In this document: piece by piece, positions 1 through 9,352 of the stretch
Numbering within the stretch: the first letter of the stretch is position 1
Layout of the letters: each line of letters opens with the position of its first letter
NCBI RefSeq assembly: GCF_028829235.1
Contig: NZ_JAIWJY010000014.1
Coordinates: 1 to 64,000, forward strand
DNA from: Tenacibaculum larymnensis
Lineage (GTDB): Bacteria > Bacteroidota > Bacteroidia > Flavobacteriales > Flavobacteriaceae
Direction: 5' to 3'
DNA length: 64,000 bases
Translations under genes and position numbers: made by a program
Notes under the pieces: model-generated
What the model was told of the DNA's origin: nothing
The model's input: the letters and a program-made list of their open reading frames with translations, nothing else
Database searches by the model: none

Positions 1-1
1 G

Positions 2-2578
2 GTAAAACCAGAGCCTACCTTTGATATATTAGTAAGTAATGTTCAAAGAGCTTGTTTTGGTGGTACAGGAAGCGTAACTATAGATTTTAGTACAGCTACA
101 CCATATACAGATGTTTATACTTACGAAGTATTTGAAGTAGGTAACCCAACTGCTATTACATCAGGAAATGGTACAGGAGGTACTCCAGAAACAATTACTA
201 CTAATTTAGTAGCAGGAGAATATTATGTGGTTGTAAACATGACGAATACACCATTTTGTTCACCAAGAACAGAAAACTTTATAATTGAAGAACCAGCAAA
301 TGCATTAGCATTAACTGGTACACCAACGTATATTAATTGTAATGTTACTGATTCTGGAGAAATCTTGTTAGAAGCTCAAGGAGGTTGGGCACCGTATGAG
401 TATCAATTAATAAATGATGCGACACCAGCTACACCAGTTCAAAATTTTGATAGCAATAGAAGAATTACTGGATTAACAGCAGGTGATTATACAGCAACAG
501 TTAGAGATGTTACAGGGTGTGAAGAAACATTTACATTTACATTACAGCCAACTACAAATATGGATGCACTTGTAAATGTTATTCCAAACTTATGTGAAGG
601 AGAAAACACAGCAACTATTGAGGTAACTAATGTAACAGGAGGTCAAACACAAGATGCAACTGTAAGTTATAGTTATATTTTAATTTACCCTGACGGAACA
701 ACACAAGTAGAACAGTTATCAAACACATTTAACAATTTACCAGCGGGTACTAATTATACAGTAATTGTTAGAGATAATAAATATAGCTGTGAGTATACAG
801 AAACTGTAAACATAGTTGATCCATCAGAAGTAGAAGCTTCGGCAAATATCACCGCGGATATAACTTGTAACATCCCTAATGCAACCGTAGAAGTGAGTGC
901 AATAGGAGGCACAGGCGTTTATGAATATAGTAGTGATGGAGTGAATTTTGGCCCTAATAATACGTTTACAAACGTAAGTTCAGGTTCTCAAACATTCTAT
1001 GTACGTGATGATAATAATTGTGAAGACACAGTTGTAGTAACAGTTAATGCATACGAGCCTTTAGTGCCAACTTTAGTAGTCGATTCAGGATTTGTTACCT
1101 GTAATGGAGATGCTAATGGAGTGTTATCAGCAACTGTAACAGGTGGTTTTGGTAATTACGAATACCAATTGTTAGACGGTAGTGATAATCCAGTTGATGG
1201 AACATGGCAAACATCGAATAGTTTTGGAGGTTTAGATGTTGGTACATATAAAATTAGAGTAAGAAGTACCAACAGATTTGGAGAAGTATGTACAGAAGAC
1301 ACTGTACCACATACTATTGAAGAACCACAACCTTTAGTAGTTGCTGAAAATCATACAGATGTAAGTTGTTTTGGAGGAAATGATGGTACTATTACAGTAT
1401 TAGCTTCAGGAGGTAACTTAACAGGATATGAATACAACATTAGTACAGATTCACCAAGTAAATTTGTTACCGATAATGTGTTCAGAAACTTAACAGCAGG
1501 TACATACACTATTACTGTTAAAGATAAGGTTGGATGTATTGATACTATTGATGTAGTTATTGATCAACCACAAGAGTTTACAGCAACATTAGTAGGGGTT
1601 ACAGAACAAACCTGTATTAACGATGCAACTCCAACAATAGAGTTAGACGTACAGGGAGGAACACAACCATATTATGTAAGTATTAATAATATAGAACAAC
1701 CTACTCAGTATACGACCAATACTATTGTATTAGGAGCTGCAGAAAACATCCAAGCAGGCACATCTTATTATATTACAGTAAGAGATGAAGCAGGTTGTAA
1801 TGTTGCAGATCCAATTAGAGTAACTACGGCTGAATCAGTAGATTTACAATTAACGGTAGACTTTGCATATACCTGTGAAGTTGGAAATATTATCAAAGCA
1901 ATAGTTGATGAAGCGTATAGAGCTAATATGTCTTATACATTATATGATGGAACAGGAAATCCTGTAGCAACAAATAATTCAGGAGAATTTATTGATGTAC
2001 CAGCTGGAACAGGATATTATGTTACAGCAACACATACAATAACTTCATGTTCTGAAAGTTCTACTAGTAGTCCGATTAGTATTGAAGATATTCAAGCGTT
2101 AACTCTAGATATTGATGATTCGGTTAAGAATACTTTAATAGCAAATGCAAACTTTGGGTTACCGCCTTATGAATACAGTGTAGATGGAGGTGATTTTGGT
2201 CCAGATAACGAATTTTTAATTTTACAAACAAAAGATTATACCATTACGGTAAGAGACGCTAGAGATTGTGAGGTTACGTTAACTGTAAGAGGAGAATATA
2301 TTTCTATTTTCGTTCCAAACTTATTTACACCAGATGGAGACGGAACAAACGATTATTGGTATCCTCGTGAAGTAGAAGATTACCACGATATCAAAGTGTT
2401 TATTTACGATAGGTATGCACGTAACATCGCAGACTTTAAAGGTACTGTAGAAGGATGGGACGGTACTTACGATGGTAAACCATTGCCGTCAGGAGATTAT
2501 TGGTATACTATTTACTTTAAAGAGTTATCAGGTCAAGAGAAAAAAATAATGGGACATTTTACACTATATAGAAAGTAA
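2..2578 (+). CDS. SprB-repeat surface protein with T9SS type B sorting domain (5' partial)
   Basis: The frame is open from the window edge, so the true start lies upstream; the first in-frame ATG at 227 is internal. At least seven repeated modules of about 80-95 residues each hold a Cys near a short acidic or Gly-rich turn, then a GG and a Y-E-Y type strand (for example VTCNGDANG, VSCFGGNDG, GGFGNYEYQL). This is the pattern of SprB repeats in adhesins of gliding flavobacteria. The last 90 residues (FVPNLFTPDGDGTNDYW onward, ending GHFTLYRK) match the gliding motility-associated C-terminal domain, the T9SS type B sorting signal. The protein is therefore expected to be exported by T9SS to the cell surface. 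It is followed 4 nt later by a PorP/SprF gene, the usual partner of type B cargo. The exact adhesin identity is not resolved. Confidence 0.9.
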   Translation, partial: VKPEPTFDILVSNVQRACFGGTGSVTIDFSTATPYTDVYTYEVFEVGNPTAITSGNGTGGTPETITTNLVAGEYYVVVNMTNTPFCSPRTENFIIEEPANALALTGTPTYINCNVTDSGEILLEAQGGWAPYEYQLINDATPATPVQNFDSNRRITGLTAGDYTATVRDVTGCEETFTFTLQPTTNMDALVNVIPNLCEGENTATIEVTNVTGGQTQDATVSYSYILIYPDGTTQVEQLSNTFNNLPAGTNYTVIVRDNKYSCEYTETVNIVDPSEVEASANITADITCNIPNATVEVSAIGGTGVYEYSSDGVNFGPNNTFTNVSSGSQTFYVRDDNNCEDTVVVTVNAYEPLVPTLVVDSGFVTCNGDANGVLSATVTGGFGNYEYQLLDGSDNPVDGTWQTSNSFGGLDVGTYKIRVRSTNRFGEVCTEDTVPHTIEEPQPLVVAENHTDVSCFGGNDGTITVLASGGNLTGYEYNISTDSPSKFVTDNVFRNLTAGTYTITVKDKVGCIDTIDVVIDQPQEFTATLVGVTEQTCINDATPTIELDVQGGTQPYYVSINNIEQPTQYTTNTIVLGAAENIQAGTSYYITVRDEAGCNVADPIRVTTAESVDLQLTVDFAYTCEVGNIIKAIVDEAYRANMSYTLYDGTGNPVATNNSGEFIDVPAGTGYYVTATHTITSCSESSTSSPISIEDIQALTLDIDDSVKNTLIANANFGLPPYEYSVDGGDFGPDNEFLILQTKDYTITVRDARDCEVTLTVRGEYISIFVPNLFTPDGDGTNDYWYPREVEDYHDIKVFIYDRYARNIADFKGTVEGWDGTYDGKPLPSGDYWYTIYFKELSGQEKKIMGHFTLYRK

Positions 2579-2582
2579 AAAA

Positions 2583-3530
2583 ATGAGAAAAATATTAATA
2601 ATTTTAGTTGTAGTGTTTTGTAATATAAAAGGTACTGCACAAGAAATAGAATTACCACAATACGTAAATCACTTAGCAGATAACCCATTTTTAATTTCCC
2701 CAACCTATGCAGGTATAGGAACAGGGTTACAGGTTAGATTAAATGGAGTAAGCCAGTGGATTGGAGTTAAAGATGCACCCGATACACAATCATTAACAGT
2801 TGAAGCACGTATCGCAGATACTTTTGGTGGAGGAATAACGATATTTAACGACAGTAATGGATTTACTACTCATAAAGGAGCAAAACTATCGTTTGCAAGT
2901 CACTTAACATTAAGTGATTTTCATGACAGTTTTTTATCATTTGCTTTAAGTTATAGTTTTATTCAGTTTGGTATAGATACTTCTAATAATAACTCTGGAG
3001 AAAATGTTCCAGCAATACAAGAAAATCACTCAAATTTTGATGTAGGTTTGTTATATCGCTATGAAGGGTTTAGTATTACAGCCAATGTAGTAAATATCTT
3101 AAATAGAGATATTAAGAATTTTAGAACTGGAGATCCGGAAGAGCTTAGAAAATATACCGTATTTACCTCTTATACTCTTTCAAGAATAAGTAGAAACTAT
3201 GAGCTTGAACCTTCTATTCTTTATGAATATAGAGAAGCTACAGGACGTTCTAAAACAGATATGAATATTAAGGCCAGAAAAGGAATTAGAGATGGATATG
3301 TTTGGGCTGGTTTAAGTTATACATTCTTAAACGACCAGTTTTTTCAACCAAATGCTATTGCACCATTGTTTGGTTTAAAGAAAAATAACCTGTATATGTC
3401 GTATGGTTTTAGTATCAATATGAATAAAACACAAGATTATAATTACGGAACACACATGATTACACTTGGATTTGATTATGAAAGAAGACCAAGTTTAGCA
3501 CGTTGTACACAAAAAATGATTATGTTTTAA
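2583..3530 (+). CDS. PorP/SprF family type IX secretion system outer membrane protein
   Basis: 315 residues with an N-terminal signal peptide (cleavage likely after KGTAQ) and a beta-barrel-like body. The early segment Q-Y-x-N-x-L-x-x-N-P-F-x-x-x-P-x-Y-A-G is the family hallmark. Members are outer membrane proteins encoded just downstream of large type B sorted proteins; SprF is needed for SprB to reach the surface in Flavobacterium. The gene starts 4 nt after the adhesin stop, so the two form one operon, closed by a strong terminator at 3552-3590. I infer that it serves as the dedicated exit or anchoring partner of the upstream adhesin. Confidence 0.92.
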   Translation: MRKILIILVVVFCNIKGTAQEIELPQYVNHLADNPFLISPTYAGIGTGLQVRLNGVSQWIGVKDAPDTQSLTVEARIADTFGGGITIFNDSNGFTTHKGAKLSFASHLTLSDFHDSFLSFALSYSFIQFGIDTSNNNSGENVPAIQENHSNFDVGLLYRYEGFSITANVVNILNRDIKNFRTGDPEELRKYTVFTSYTLSRISRNYELEPSILYEYREATGRSKTDMNIKARKGIRDGYVWAGLSYTFLNDQFFQPNAIAPLFGLKKNNLYMSYGFSINMNKTQDYNYGTHMITLGFDYERRPSLARCTQKMIMF

Positions 3531-3551
3531 TATAAAAACACATAAATTATC

Positions 3552-3590
3552 AAATCCTCAAGTGTTAGCTTGAGGATTTTCTTTTTCTTT
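3552..3590 (+). terminator. Rho-independent terminator of the adhesin-porP operon
   Basis: Perfect 11-bp inverted repeat AAATCCTCAAG / CTTGAGGATTT with a 6-nt loop, followed by a T-rich run. It separates porP/sprF from rluF. Confidence 0.9.
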
Positions 3591-3596
3591 GTATTA

Positions 3597-4427
3597 ATGG
3601 AAAAAAATAACGATACATCAATAAATCTAAATAAATATATCAGTAGTACAGGTATTTGTTCACGTCGTGAAGCAGAACGCTTTATTACTGAGGGAAGAGT
3701 AACGATAAACGGCAAACCTACTCAGTTAGGTAACAGAGTACATGAAGGAGATGTGGTAAAAATTGATGGAAAACCATTAAAAGAAAAACCTAAAACTATT
3801 TATATAGCGTTAAACAAACCAGTAGGTATTGTTTGTACTACCGATAGTAAAGAACGTAAAAATATCGTGAAATTTGTGGGGCACCCACAACGACTATTTC
3901 CTATTGGTCGCTTAGATAAACCTTCAGAAGGATTAATTTTTTTAACCAATGATGGTGATATTGTAAACAAAATATTACGAGCAGGGAATAACCACGAAAA
4001 GGAATACATTGTTTCGGTTAATAAACCTTTCGATGAACGCTTTATAAAAAGAATGAGTAACGGAATTCCAATCTTAGGAACTGTAACAAAAAAATGCAAG
4101 GTAGAACGTGTAAATGATACTACATTTAAAATAACCTTAGTACAAGGCTTAAACCGTCAAATTAGACGTATGTGTGAATACTTGGGTTACGAAGTAAAAA
4201 AGTTAAAACGCACACGTATTATGAACGTAACTTTAGGAAGTTTAAAAGTAGGAGAGTGGCGTGAGTTATCATCTAAAGAAATGGATGAAATTAATAAACT
4301 CGTAGCGGGTTCGTCAAAAACATACGAAGAAGTGGAAAAAAAGACTAAAACTACTTCTCCTCAAAAAACTAAACCCAAGAAAAAAACAGATTTTAAATCC
4401 AAGTTTGGAAGAAGAAGGAAAAGTTAA
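3597..4427 (+). CDS. rluF: 23S rRNA pseudouridine synthase, RluF/RsuA family
   Basis: 276 residues from the ATG at 3597. A longer frame begins at 3570, but that start lies inside the terminator hairpin, so 3597 (MEKNNDTS) is chosen. An S4 RNA-binding domain covers about residues 9-60 ([15 protein letters not shown]). The catalytic domain follows with [11 protein letters not shown]107 is the catalytic Asp of the RsuA/RluB/E/F group. Motif [20 protein letters not shown] fits RluF, which modifies U2604 of 23S rRNA in E. coli. The Lys-rich tail after about residue 240 is typical of flavobacterial homologues. A -7-like box TTTCTTTG ends 5 nt before the ATG, suggesting a leaderless message. Confidence 0.88.
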   Translation: MEKNNDTSINLNKYISSTGICSRREAERFITEGRVTINGKPTQLGNRVHEGDVVKIDGKPLKEKPKTIYIALNKPVGIVCTTDSKERKNIVKFVGHPQRLFPIGRLDKPSEGLIFLTNDGDIVNKILRAGNNHEKEYIVSVNKPFDERFIKRMSNGIPILGTVTKKCKVERVNDTTFKITLVQGLNRQIRRMCEYLGYEVKKLKRTRIMNVTLGSLKVGEWRELSSKEMDEINKLVAGSSKTYEEVEKKTKTTSPQKTKPKKKTDFKSKFGRRRKS

Positions 4428-4483
4428 AAATTAGTAATAAGAAAGTTTTAACTATCTACTTTTAAACATTCAACTTACATGTG

Positions 4484-4491
4484 TATCTTTG
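4484..4491 (+). promoter_or_regulatory. -7 box of the tgt promoter, probable leaderless start
   Basis: TATCTTTG matches the Bacteroidota -7 consensus TAnnTTTG. Only 6 nt separate it from the ATG at 4498, so transcription should begin at or next to the start codon. No clear -33 TTG is visible. Confidence 0.6.
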
Positions 4492-4497
4492 CCACTT

Positions 4498-5628
4498 ATG
4501 CAATTTGACTTAAAAATAACCGATCCAAAAAGTAAAGCACGCGCAGGCGTTATTACTACTGATCATGGAATCATAGAAACTCCAATATTCATGCCTGTAG
4601 GTACAGTAGCTACAGTTAAAGGAGTACATCAATCAGAATTAAAAGACGAAATCAATCCTGATATTATTTTAGGAAATACATATCATTTATACTTACGTCC
4701 AAAATTAGAAACTTTAGAAGCCGCAGGAGGCTTACACAAGTTCATGAATTGGGATCGTAATATTTTAACTGATAGTGGAGGATACCAAGTGTATTCTTTA
4801 TCAGGGAGAAGGAAGATAAATGAAGAAGGAGTAAAGTTTAAAAGTCATATAGATGGATCTACGCATTTTTTTACACCAGAAAATGTAATGGAAACACAAC
4901 GTACCATCGGGGCAGATATAATTATGGCTTTTGACGAATGTACACCGTACCCTTGTGATTATAATTATGCAAAACGATCTATGCACATGACACATCGTTG
5001 GTTAGATCGTTGTATAAAACACTTTGAGAATACACCACCAAAATACGGGTACAGTCAGTCTTTATTTCCAATAGTACAAGGAAGTACGTACAAAGATTTA
5101 CGTAAACAATCAGCAGAATATATAGCAAACTCAGGAGCAGAAGGAAATGCAATAGGTGGATTATCAGTAGGAGAACCCGCAGAAGAAATGTATGCGATGA
5201 CAGAAGTGGTTACAGCAATATTACCAGAAGATAAACCACGTTATTTAATGGGAGTTGGTACACCAATTAACATTCTAGAAAATATAGCATTAGGAGTTGA
5301 TATGTTCGATTGCGTAATGCCTACACGTAACGCACGTAACGGAATGTTATTTACAGCACACGGAAGCATTAACATCAAGAATAAAAAATGGGAAAAAGAT
5401 TTCTCTCCAATTGATGAAATGGGTATTACTTGGGTAGACACTATGTATTCTAAAGCCTATTTACGTCACTTATTTGCTTCAAGAGAGATGTTAGGTAAAC
5501 AAATAGCGTCTATTCATAATTTAGGATTTTATTTATGGTTAGTTCGTGAAGCACGTAAACATATTATAGCAGGAGATTTTGCTTCATGGAAAGACAAGAT
5601 GGTAAAACAAATGGATAAACGTTTGTAA
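4498..5628 (+). CDS. tgt: queuine tRNA-ribosyltransferase
   Basis: 376 residues. It exchanges G34 of tRNAs with GUN anticodons for a queuosine precursor. Seen: NTYHLYLRP, the active-site loop DSGGYQVYSL, GGLSVGEPAEEMY, and GVDMFDCVMPTRNARNG, which carries the nucleophilic Asp. Start: a TTG at 4489 is in frame but overlaps the -7 box, so the ATG at 4498 is taken. Odd point: the C-terminal zinc site (CxCxxC plus His in the E. coli and Zymomonas enzymes) is not present; the region reads ITWVDTMYSKAYLRH, with only the His kept. All substrate residues remain, so the enzyme is probably active. queE of the same pathway lies at 16.2 kb. The stop is 1 nt from the start of the next gene. Confidence 0.95.
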   Translation: MQFDLKITDPKSKARAGVITTDHGIIETPIFMPVGTVATVKGVHQSELKDEINPDIILGNTYHLYLRPKLETLEAAGGLHKFMNWDRNILTDSGGYQVYSLSGRRKINEEGVKFKSHIDGSTHFFTPENVMETQRTIGADIIMAFDECTPYPCDYNYAKRSMHMTHRWLDRCIKHFENTPPKYGYSQSLFPIVQGSTYKDLRKQSAEYIANSGAEGNAIGGLSVGEPAEEMYAMTEVVTAILPEDKPRYLMGVGTPINILENIALGVDMFDCVMPTRNARNGMLFTAHGSINIKNKKWEKDFSPIDEMGITWVDTMYSKAYLRHLFASREMLGKQIASIHNLGFYLWLVREARKHIIAGDFASWKDKMVKQMDKRL

Positions 5629-5629
5629 T

Positions 5630-6715
5630 TTGAAAATACTAGATTGGTACATATTAAAACGTTACTTAACAACTTTTTTGTTTACGTTACTTATTTTAAT
5701 ACCTATTGCAGTAGCTATTGATATTGCAGAAAAGGTTGATAAATTTTTACGAGAAGAAAATCTTACGTTGTTTGAAATAGTTAATGACTACTATAAAAAC
5801 TTCATTATTTACTATGCTAATACGTTTATGCCATTAGCATTGTTTATAGCAGTTATTTTATTTACTTCAAAGCTAGCAAGTAATACAGAAATTGTAGCAA
5901 TTAACAGTTCTCAAGTATCATTTACACGATTCTTATATCCATATTTTATAGGAGCAACTATTGTTTGTGCAGTAGCGTTATCAATGAATCACTTTTTTGT
6001 ACCATCAAGTAGTAAAACACGAAAAGCTTTTGAAAAAAAATATCTAAAGAAAAAGAAGTATTCAGACACTACTATTCGTGAATTTAGCTTACAGCTTAAT
6101 GATAGCACTTATGTATATATCCAAAACTTTGATTTAAAGCGAAACTCAGGGTTTAATTTTTCAATCGATCTGTATGATGGTATTAAGCTAAAAAGAAAGC
6201 TTACTGCTGATAATATTAATTGGAAGGAAAAGGATAGTACATTTAAACTATATAACTGGAAAGAACGAAAAATTTTTAAAGAAAGAGATAGTATCTTTTC
6301 TGGAAGAAGCTTAGATACTACATTTACATTTACACCAGAAGATTTTAATTACAAGAATATTATGGCACAAGAAATGAACTCTCCAGAGTTGGTCAAGTTT
6401 ATTGAAGTGTCTAGAAAAAGAGGAATAAAAAACTTAAACGCATACTTGGTTGAACTCTACAAAAGAACAAGTTTACCAGTTGCTAGCTACATACTAACAT
6501 TAATTGCAGTAGGGCTAGCACATAGGAAAAGTAGAGGAGGTATAGGAGTTAATTTAGCCATAGGTATTAGCGTTATGTTTATTTATGTTTTCTTTTTAAA
6601 AGTAGCAGAAGTATTAGGAGCTGTAGCAGGAGCAAATGCCCTGTTAAATGTTTGGATACCTAATATAGTATTTGGTTTATACGCTATTTATTTATATTTC
6701 AATGCAAGGAGATAA
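5630..6715 (+). CDS. LptF/LptG family permease of the lipopolysaccharide export ABC transporter
   Basis: 361 residues starting with TTG one nucleotide after the tgt stop (KILDWYILKRYL is the usual opening). Three membrane helices at the N-terminus (about residues 12-35, 55-80, 95-120), a periplasmic beta-rich domain (about 125-265) and three C-terminal helices are the YjgP/YjgQ layout. LptF and LptG form the inner membrane part that extracts LPS and hands it to LptC/A. I cannot tell LptF from LptG from the sequence alone; Bacteroidota carry one of each at separate loci. The tight spacing and TTG start suggest translational coupling to tgt. Confidence 0.88.
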   Translation: MKILDWYILKRYLTTFLFTLLILIPIAVAIDIAEKVDKFLREENLTLFEIVNDYYKNFIIYYANTFMPLALFIAVILFTSKLASNTEIVAINSSQVSFTRFLYPYFIGATIVCAVALSMNHFFVPSSSKTRKAFEKKYLKKKKYSDTTIREFSLQLNDSTYVYIQNFDLKRNSGFNFSIDLYDGIKLKRKLTADNINWKEKDSTFKLYNWKERKIFKERDSIFSGRSLDTTFTFTPEDFNYKNIMAQEMNSPELVKFIEVSRKRGIKNLNAYLVELYKRTSLPVASYILTLIAVGLAHRKSRGGIGVNLAIGISVMFIYVFFLKVAEVLGAVAGANALLNVWIPNIVFGLYAIYLYFNARR

Positions 6716-7601
6716 ATTAAAAAACTACCTACACTTACATTTAATCGTTTTTATTTGGGGGTTTACAGCAATATTAGGAGCATTAATATCAATTGATGCA
6801 GTTCCTTTAGTTTGGTACAGAATGTTATTAGCAGTAGGCTTTATTGCTATTTATTTTGTAATAAGAAAGAAATCATTTAAAGTAGAAAAAAAAGCATTAG
6901 CCAAGTTTGCTATTTCAGGAATAATTATAGCGGTACACTGGATAACATTCTTTAAAGCAATAAAAGTATCAAATGTATCAGTTGCTTTGGTTATGATGAG
7001 TACTGGAGCCTTTTTCGCTTCATTTATAGAACCTTTTTTCTTTAAAAGAAGAATAAAATTAATCGAAATAGTTTTAGGACTGTTAGTAATAGTAGGCTTG
7101 TATATTATATTTAATTTTGAAAGTCAGTATACACTTGGAATTATTTATGCGTTAATTTCAGCCTTTCTATCCGCATTATTTTCAGTGTTAAATGGTGTGT
7201 TTATAAAAAAACATGAAGCCAATACAATTTCATTCTACCAACTATTATTCGGAGTTTTAGGAGTAACAGTTTATTTATTATTTACACAAAAATTTTCAGT
7301 AGAATTTTTCCAATTACAAGCAAGTGATTGGATATATTTATTAATTTTAAGTAGTATTTGTACAGCATATGCTTTTATTGCTTCAGTACAAGTAATGAAG
7401 TATTTAACACCTTATACAGTAATGCTTACTATTAATTTAGAACCTATCTACGCCATTATCTTGGCATTATTAATATTTGGAGAAAAAGAACAAATGAATC
7501 CAGAGTTTTATTATGGTGCCTGTATTGTTTTAATAGTGGTGTTACTGAACGGAGTACTTAAAAACGCCTCTTCTATAAAAAAGAAAATTATAAAAAAATA
7601 G
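6702..7601 (+). CDS. EamA/DMT superfamily transporter
   Basis: 300 residues from the ATG at 6702 (MQGDKLKNYLHLH), overlapping the end of the permease gene by 14 nt. A longer reading from 6672 exists but would start inside the previous gene's last transmembrane segment. About ten hydrophobic helices fall in two EamA repeats (F-I-W-G-F-T-A near residue 15; the second begins about residue 150). Family members export amino acids or other small metabolites; the substrate is unknown here. It is the last gene of the tgt-lptF/G-eamA run. Confidence 0.85.
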   Translation: MQGDKLKNYLHLHLIVFIWGFTAILGALISIDAVPLVWYRMLLAVGFIAIYFVIRKKSFKVEKKALAKFAISGIIIAVHWITFFKAIKVSNVSVALVMMSTGAFFASFIEPFFFKRRIKLIEIVLGLLVIVGLYIIFNFESQYTLGIIYALISAFLSALFSVLNGVFIKKHEANTISFYQLLFGVLGVTVYLLFTQKFSVEFFQLQASDWIYLLILSSICTAYAFIASVQVMKYLTPYTVMLTINLEPIYAIILALLIFGEKEQMNPEFYYGACIVLIVVLLNGVLKNASSIKKKIIKK

Positions 7602-7644
7602 TATTTTAAGAAAAAGGATGAAGGTAAACTGTACAATTTTTTAG

Positions 7645-7652
7645 TATGTTTG
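7645..7652 (+). promoter_or_regulatory. -7 box upstream of accA
   Basis: TATGTTTG fits TAnnTTTG and would give a leader of about 50 nt before the accA start at 7708. No convincing -33 element is seen. Confidence 0.5.
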
Positions 7653-7707
7653 CCTTTACAAACAACTAACTAGTAAATTAGAAAATCAAACTATATACAA
7701 GAATACA

Positions 7708-8661
7708 ATGGAATATTTAGATTTTGAAATGCCAATAAAAGAGCTAGAAGATCAGTTGGCAAAATGTTTTGATATAGGAAAAGAAAGTGATGTAGACGTA
7801 ACAGCTACATGTGAGAAGATTGAAAAAAAATTAGAGAAAGCTAAAAAAGATATATATAAGAATTTAACGGCATGGCAACGTGTACAGTTGTCTCGTCATC
7901 CTAATCGTCCATATACTTTAGATTATATAAAAGCGCTTTGCGGAGACACTTTTATGGAATTACACGGTGACCGTAGTGTGAAAGATGATAAAGCAATGAT
8001 TGGTGGACTAGGTAAGATTGGAGACCAATCTTTTATGTTCATAGGTCAGCAAAAAGGATATAATACCAAAACGCGTCAATACCGTAACTTTGGTATGGCG
8101 AATCCAGAAGGATATCGTAAAGCATTACGTTTAATGCGTATGGCTGAAAAATTTGGATTACCAGTAGTAACTTTAGTAGATACTCCAGGCGCATACCCAG
8201 GATTAGAAGCTGAAGAACGTGGACAAGGAGAAGCAATTGCTCGTAATATCTTTGAAATGACGCGCTTAAAAACACCTATTATTACCATAATTATAGGAGA
8301 AGGAGCTTCAGGAGGAGCTTTAGGAATAGGAGTAGGAGACAGAGTATATATGCTAGAAAACTCTTGGTATTCGGTTATCTCTCCAGAAAACTGTTCTTCA
8401 ATATTATGGCGTAGCTGGTCAGAGAAAGAAAAAGCAGCAGAAGCATTAAAGTTAACAGCAGAAGATGGTATGAAACTAAAAATAGTTGATGATATCATCA
8501 AAGAACCATTAGGAGGTGCACACTCTGACCGTGAAGGAACTTTTAAAGCTGTTAAAGAACAGATTATAAAAGCATACGGAGAGCTTAAGAAACTTAAGGA
8601 GCAAGAATTAATAGCTCAACGTATGGAGAAATATGAAAATATGGGAGTATATAAAGAGTAG
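7708..8661 (+). CDS. accA: acetyl-CoA carboxylase carboxyltransferase subunit alpha
   Basis: 317 residues, the family's normal length. With AccD it moves the carboxyl group from biotin to acetyl-CoA, the first committed step of fatty acid synthesis in the cytoplasm. Seen: N-terminal helical [14 protein letters not shown], the core [52 protein letters not shown] and the oxyanion-hole segment [15 protein letters not shown]. It stands alone between a promoter and a terminator at 8689-8716. Confidence 0.97.
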   Translation: MEYLDFEMPIKELEDQLAKCFDIGKESDVDVTATCEKIEKKLEKAKKDIYKNLTAWQRVQLSRHPNRPYTLDYIKALCGDTFMELHGDRSVKDDKAMIGGLGKIGDQSFMFIGQQKGYNTKTRQYRNFGMANPEGYRKALRLMRMAEKFGLPVVTLVDTPGAYPGLEAEERGQGEAIARNIFEMTRLKTPIITIIIGEGASGGALGIGVGDRVYMLENSWYSVISPENCSSILWRSWSEKEKAAEALKLTAEDGMKLKIVDDIIKEPLGGAHSDREGTFKAVKEQIIKAYGELKKLKEQELIAQRMEKYENMGVYKE

Positions 8662-8688
8662 CTTTATACCCCAAAAAACACACTATTA

Positions 8689-8716
8689 AAACTCGCCATT
8701 TGGCGAGTTTTTTTGT
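8689..8716 (+). terminator. Rho-independent terminator of accA
   Basis: AAACTCGCCA / TGGCGAGTTT, a 10-nt inverted repeat closing on a tiny AT loop, then a long T run. Confidence 0.9.
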
Positions 8717-8743
8717 TTTATAAATATTTTACGATACGATTTG

Positions 8744-8774
8744 TTTGTTAAATGAATATATATCTATAATTTTG
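8744..8774 (+). promoter_or_regulatory. Flavobacterial promoter of the CxxC protein gene
   Basis: -33 TTTG (8744-8747), 19-nt spacer, -7 TAATTTTG (8767-8774): a near-ideal Bacteroidota promoter. The ATG at 8784 lies 9 nt after the box, so the leader is very short or absent. Confidence 0.75.
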
Positions 8775-8783
8775 CCGGTCGAA

Positions 8784-9209
8784 ATGAGTAATACATTTAA
8801 TAAATATCTATTTTTATTAATACTTTTATTAAAAGGATGGTCTACATCATATGCAGACCAAAAGGCTTTTGATACAACAACCTCAGTGGTTACTTATAAA
8901 TCTGTAAACGCAAAAACAGAGCCACAATCAATTACTCAAAACACCATTAACTTAGCTTTTGATAAACAGCATCAAGACTCTGAAAGGGAGAATTATTTTG
9001 AAATCAGCGAGATTGAAGACAAAACCCAAGACGAAAATGAAGTAGATGAAAGTTTATCAAAATTCGGAAGTTACTTATCAGCCATTTTACATGCGCAGTT
9101 TTTTGAGTGCCAGTTTTGTGTAGTAAAAGAAAAAGCACAACGCTTTAAAGAGTACACTTTTAGCGCTATAGTAAAACTCCATGTAAAATTTCAAGTTTTT
9201 ATAATTTGA
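8784..9209 (+). CDS. hypothetical exported protein with a C-terminal CxxC
   Basis: 141 residues from the ATG at 8784, chosen because the promoter lies between this codon and an upstream in-frame ATG at 8745. I do not recognise a family. The N-terminus (MSNTFNKYLFLLILLLKGWSTSYA) looks like a signal peptide cut near residue 24. An acidic, low-complexity middle (IEDKTQDENEVDE) is followed by a short hydrophobic region with C-Q-F-C and a basic tail ending in beta-prone residues. The CxxC could bind metal or be redox active. It sits 143 nt upstream of the RND operon on the same strand, but an inverted repeat and a second promoter-like box lie between, so a shared function is only a guess. Confidence 0.55.
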   Translation: MSNTFNKYLFLLILLLKGWSTSYADQKAFDTTTSVVTYKSVNAKTEPQSITQNTINLAFDKQHQDSERENYFEISEIEDKTQDENEVDESLSKFGSYLSAILHAQFFECQFCVVKEKAQRFKEYTFSAIVKLHVKFQVFII

Positions 9210-9293
9210 TACCCTCTTCGGTAAAGTAGGCTAAACCTATCATTTAGCTTATTTTATTTATTCACACATAAGAATTTAATTAAATTTTTATAA

Positions 9294-9316
9294 TAACCAT
9301 TGGTTTTCAATGGTTA
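9294..9316. promoter_or_regulatory. Inverted-repeat operator candidate of the RND efflux operon
   Basis: Perfect 9-bp arms TAACCATTG / CAATGGTTA separated by 5 nt. A -7-like box TAACTTTA (one mismatch to TAnnTTTG) lies at 9328-9335, so the repeat fills the spacer region of the likely promoter. There is no T run, so it is not a terminator. The form suits a TetR/AcrR-type dimer; no such regulator gene is adjacent. Confidence 0.55.
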
Positions 9317-9352
9317 CACACTCACTCTAACTTTACAAATACATACAAAAAA

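Noticed and set aside
8076..8501. Antisense frames inside accA
   Set aside because: accA is fully conserved on the plus strand; the antisense products have no recognisable features.
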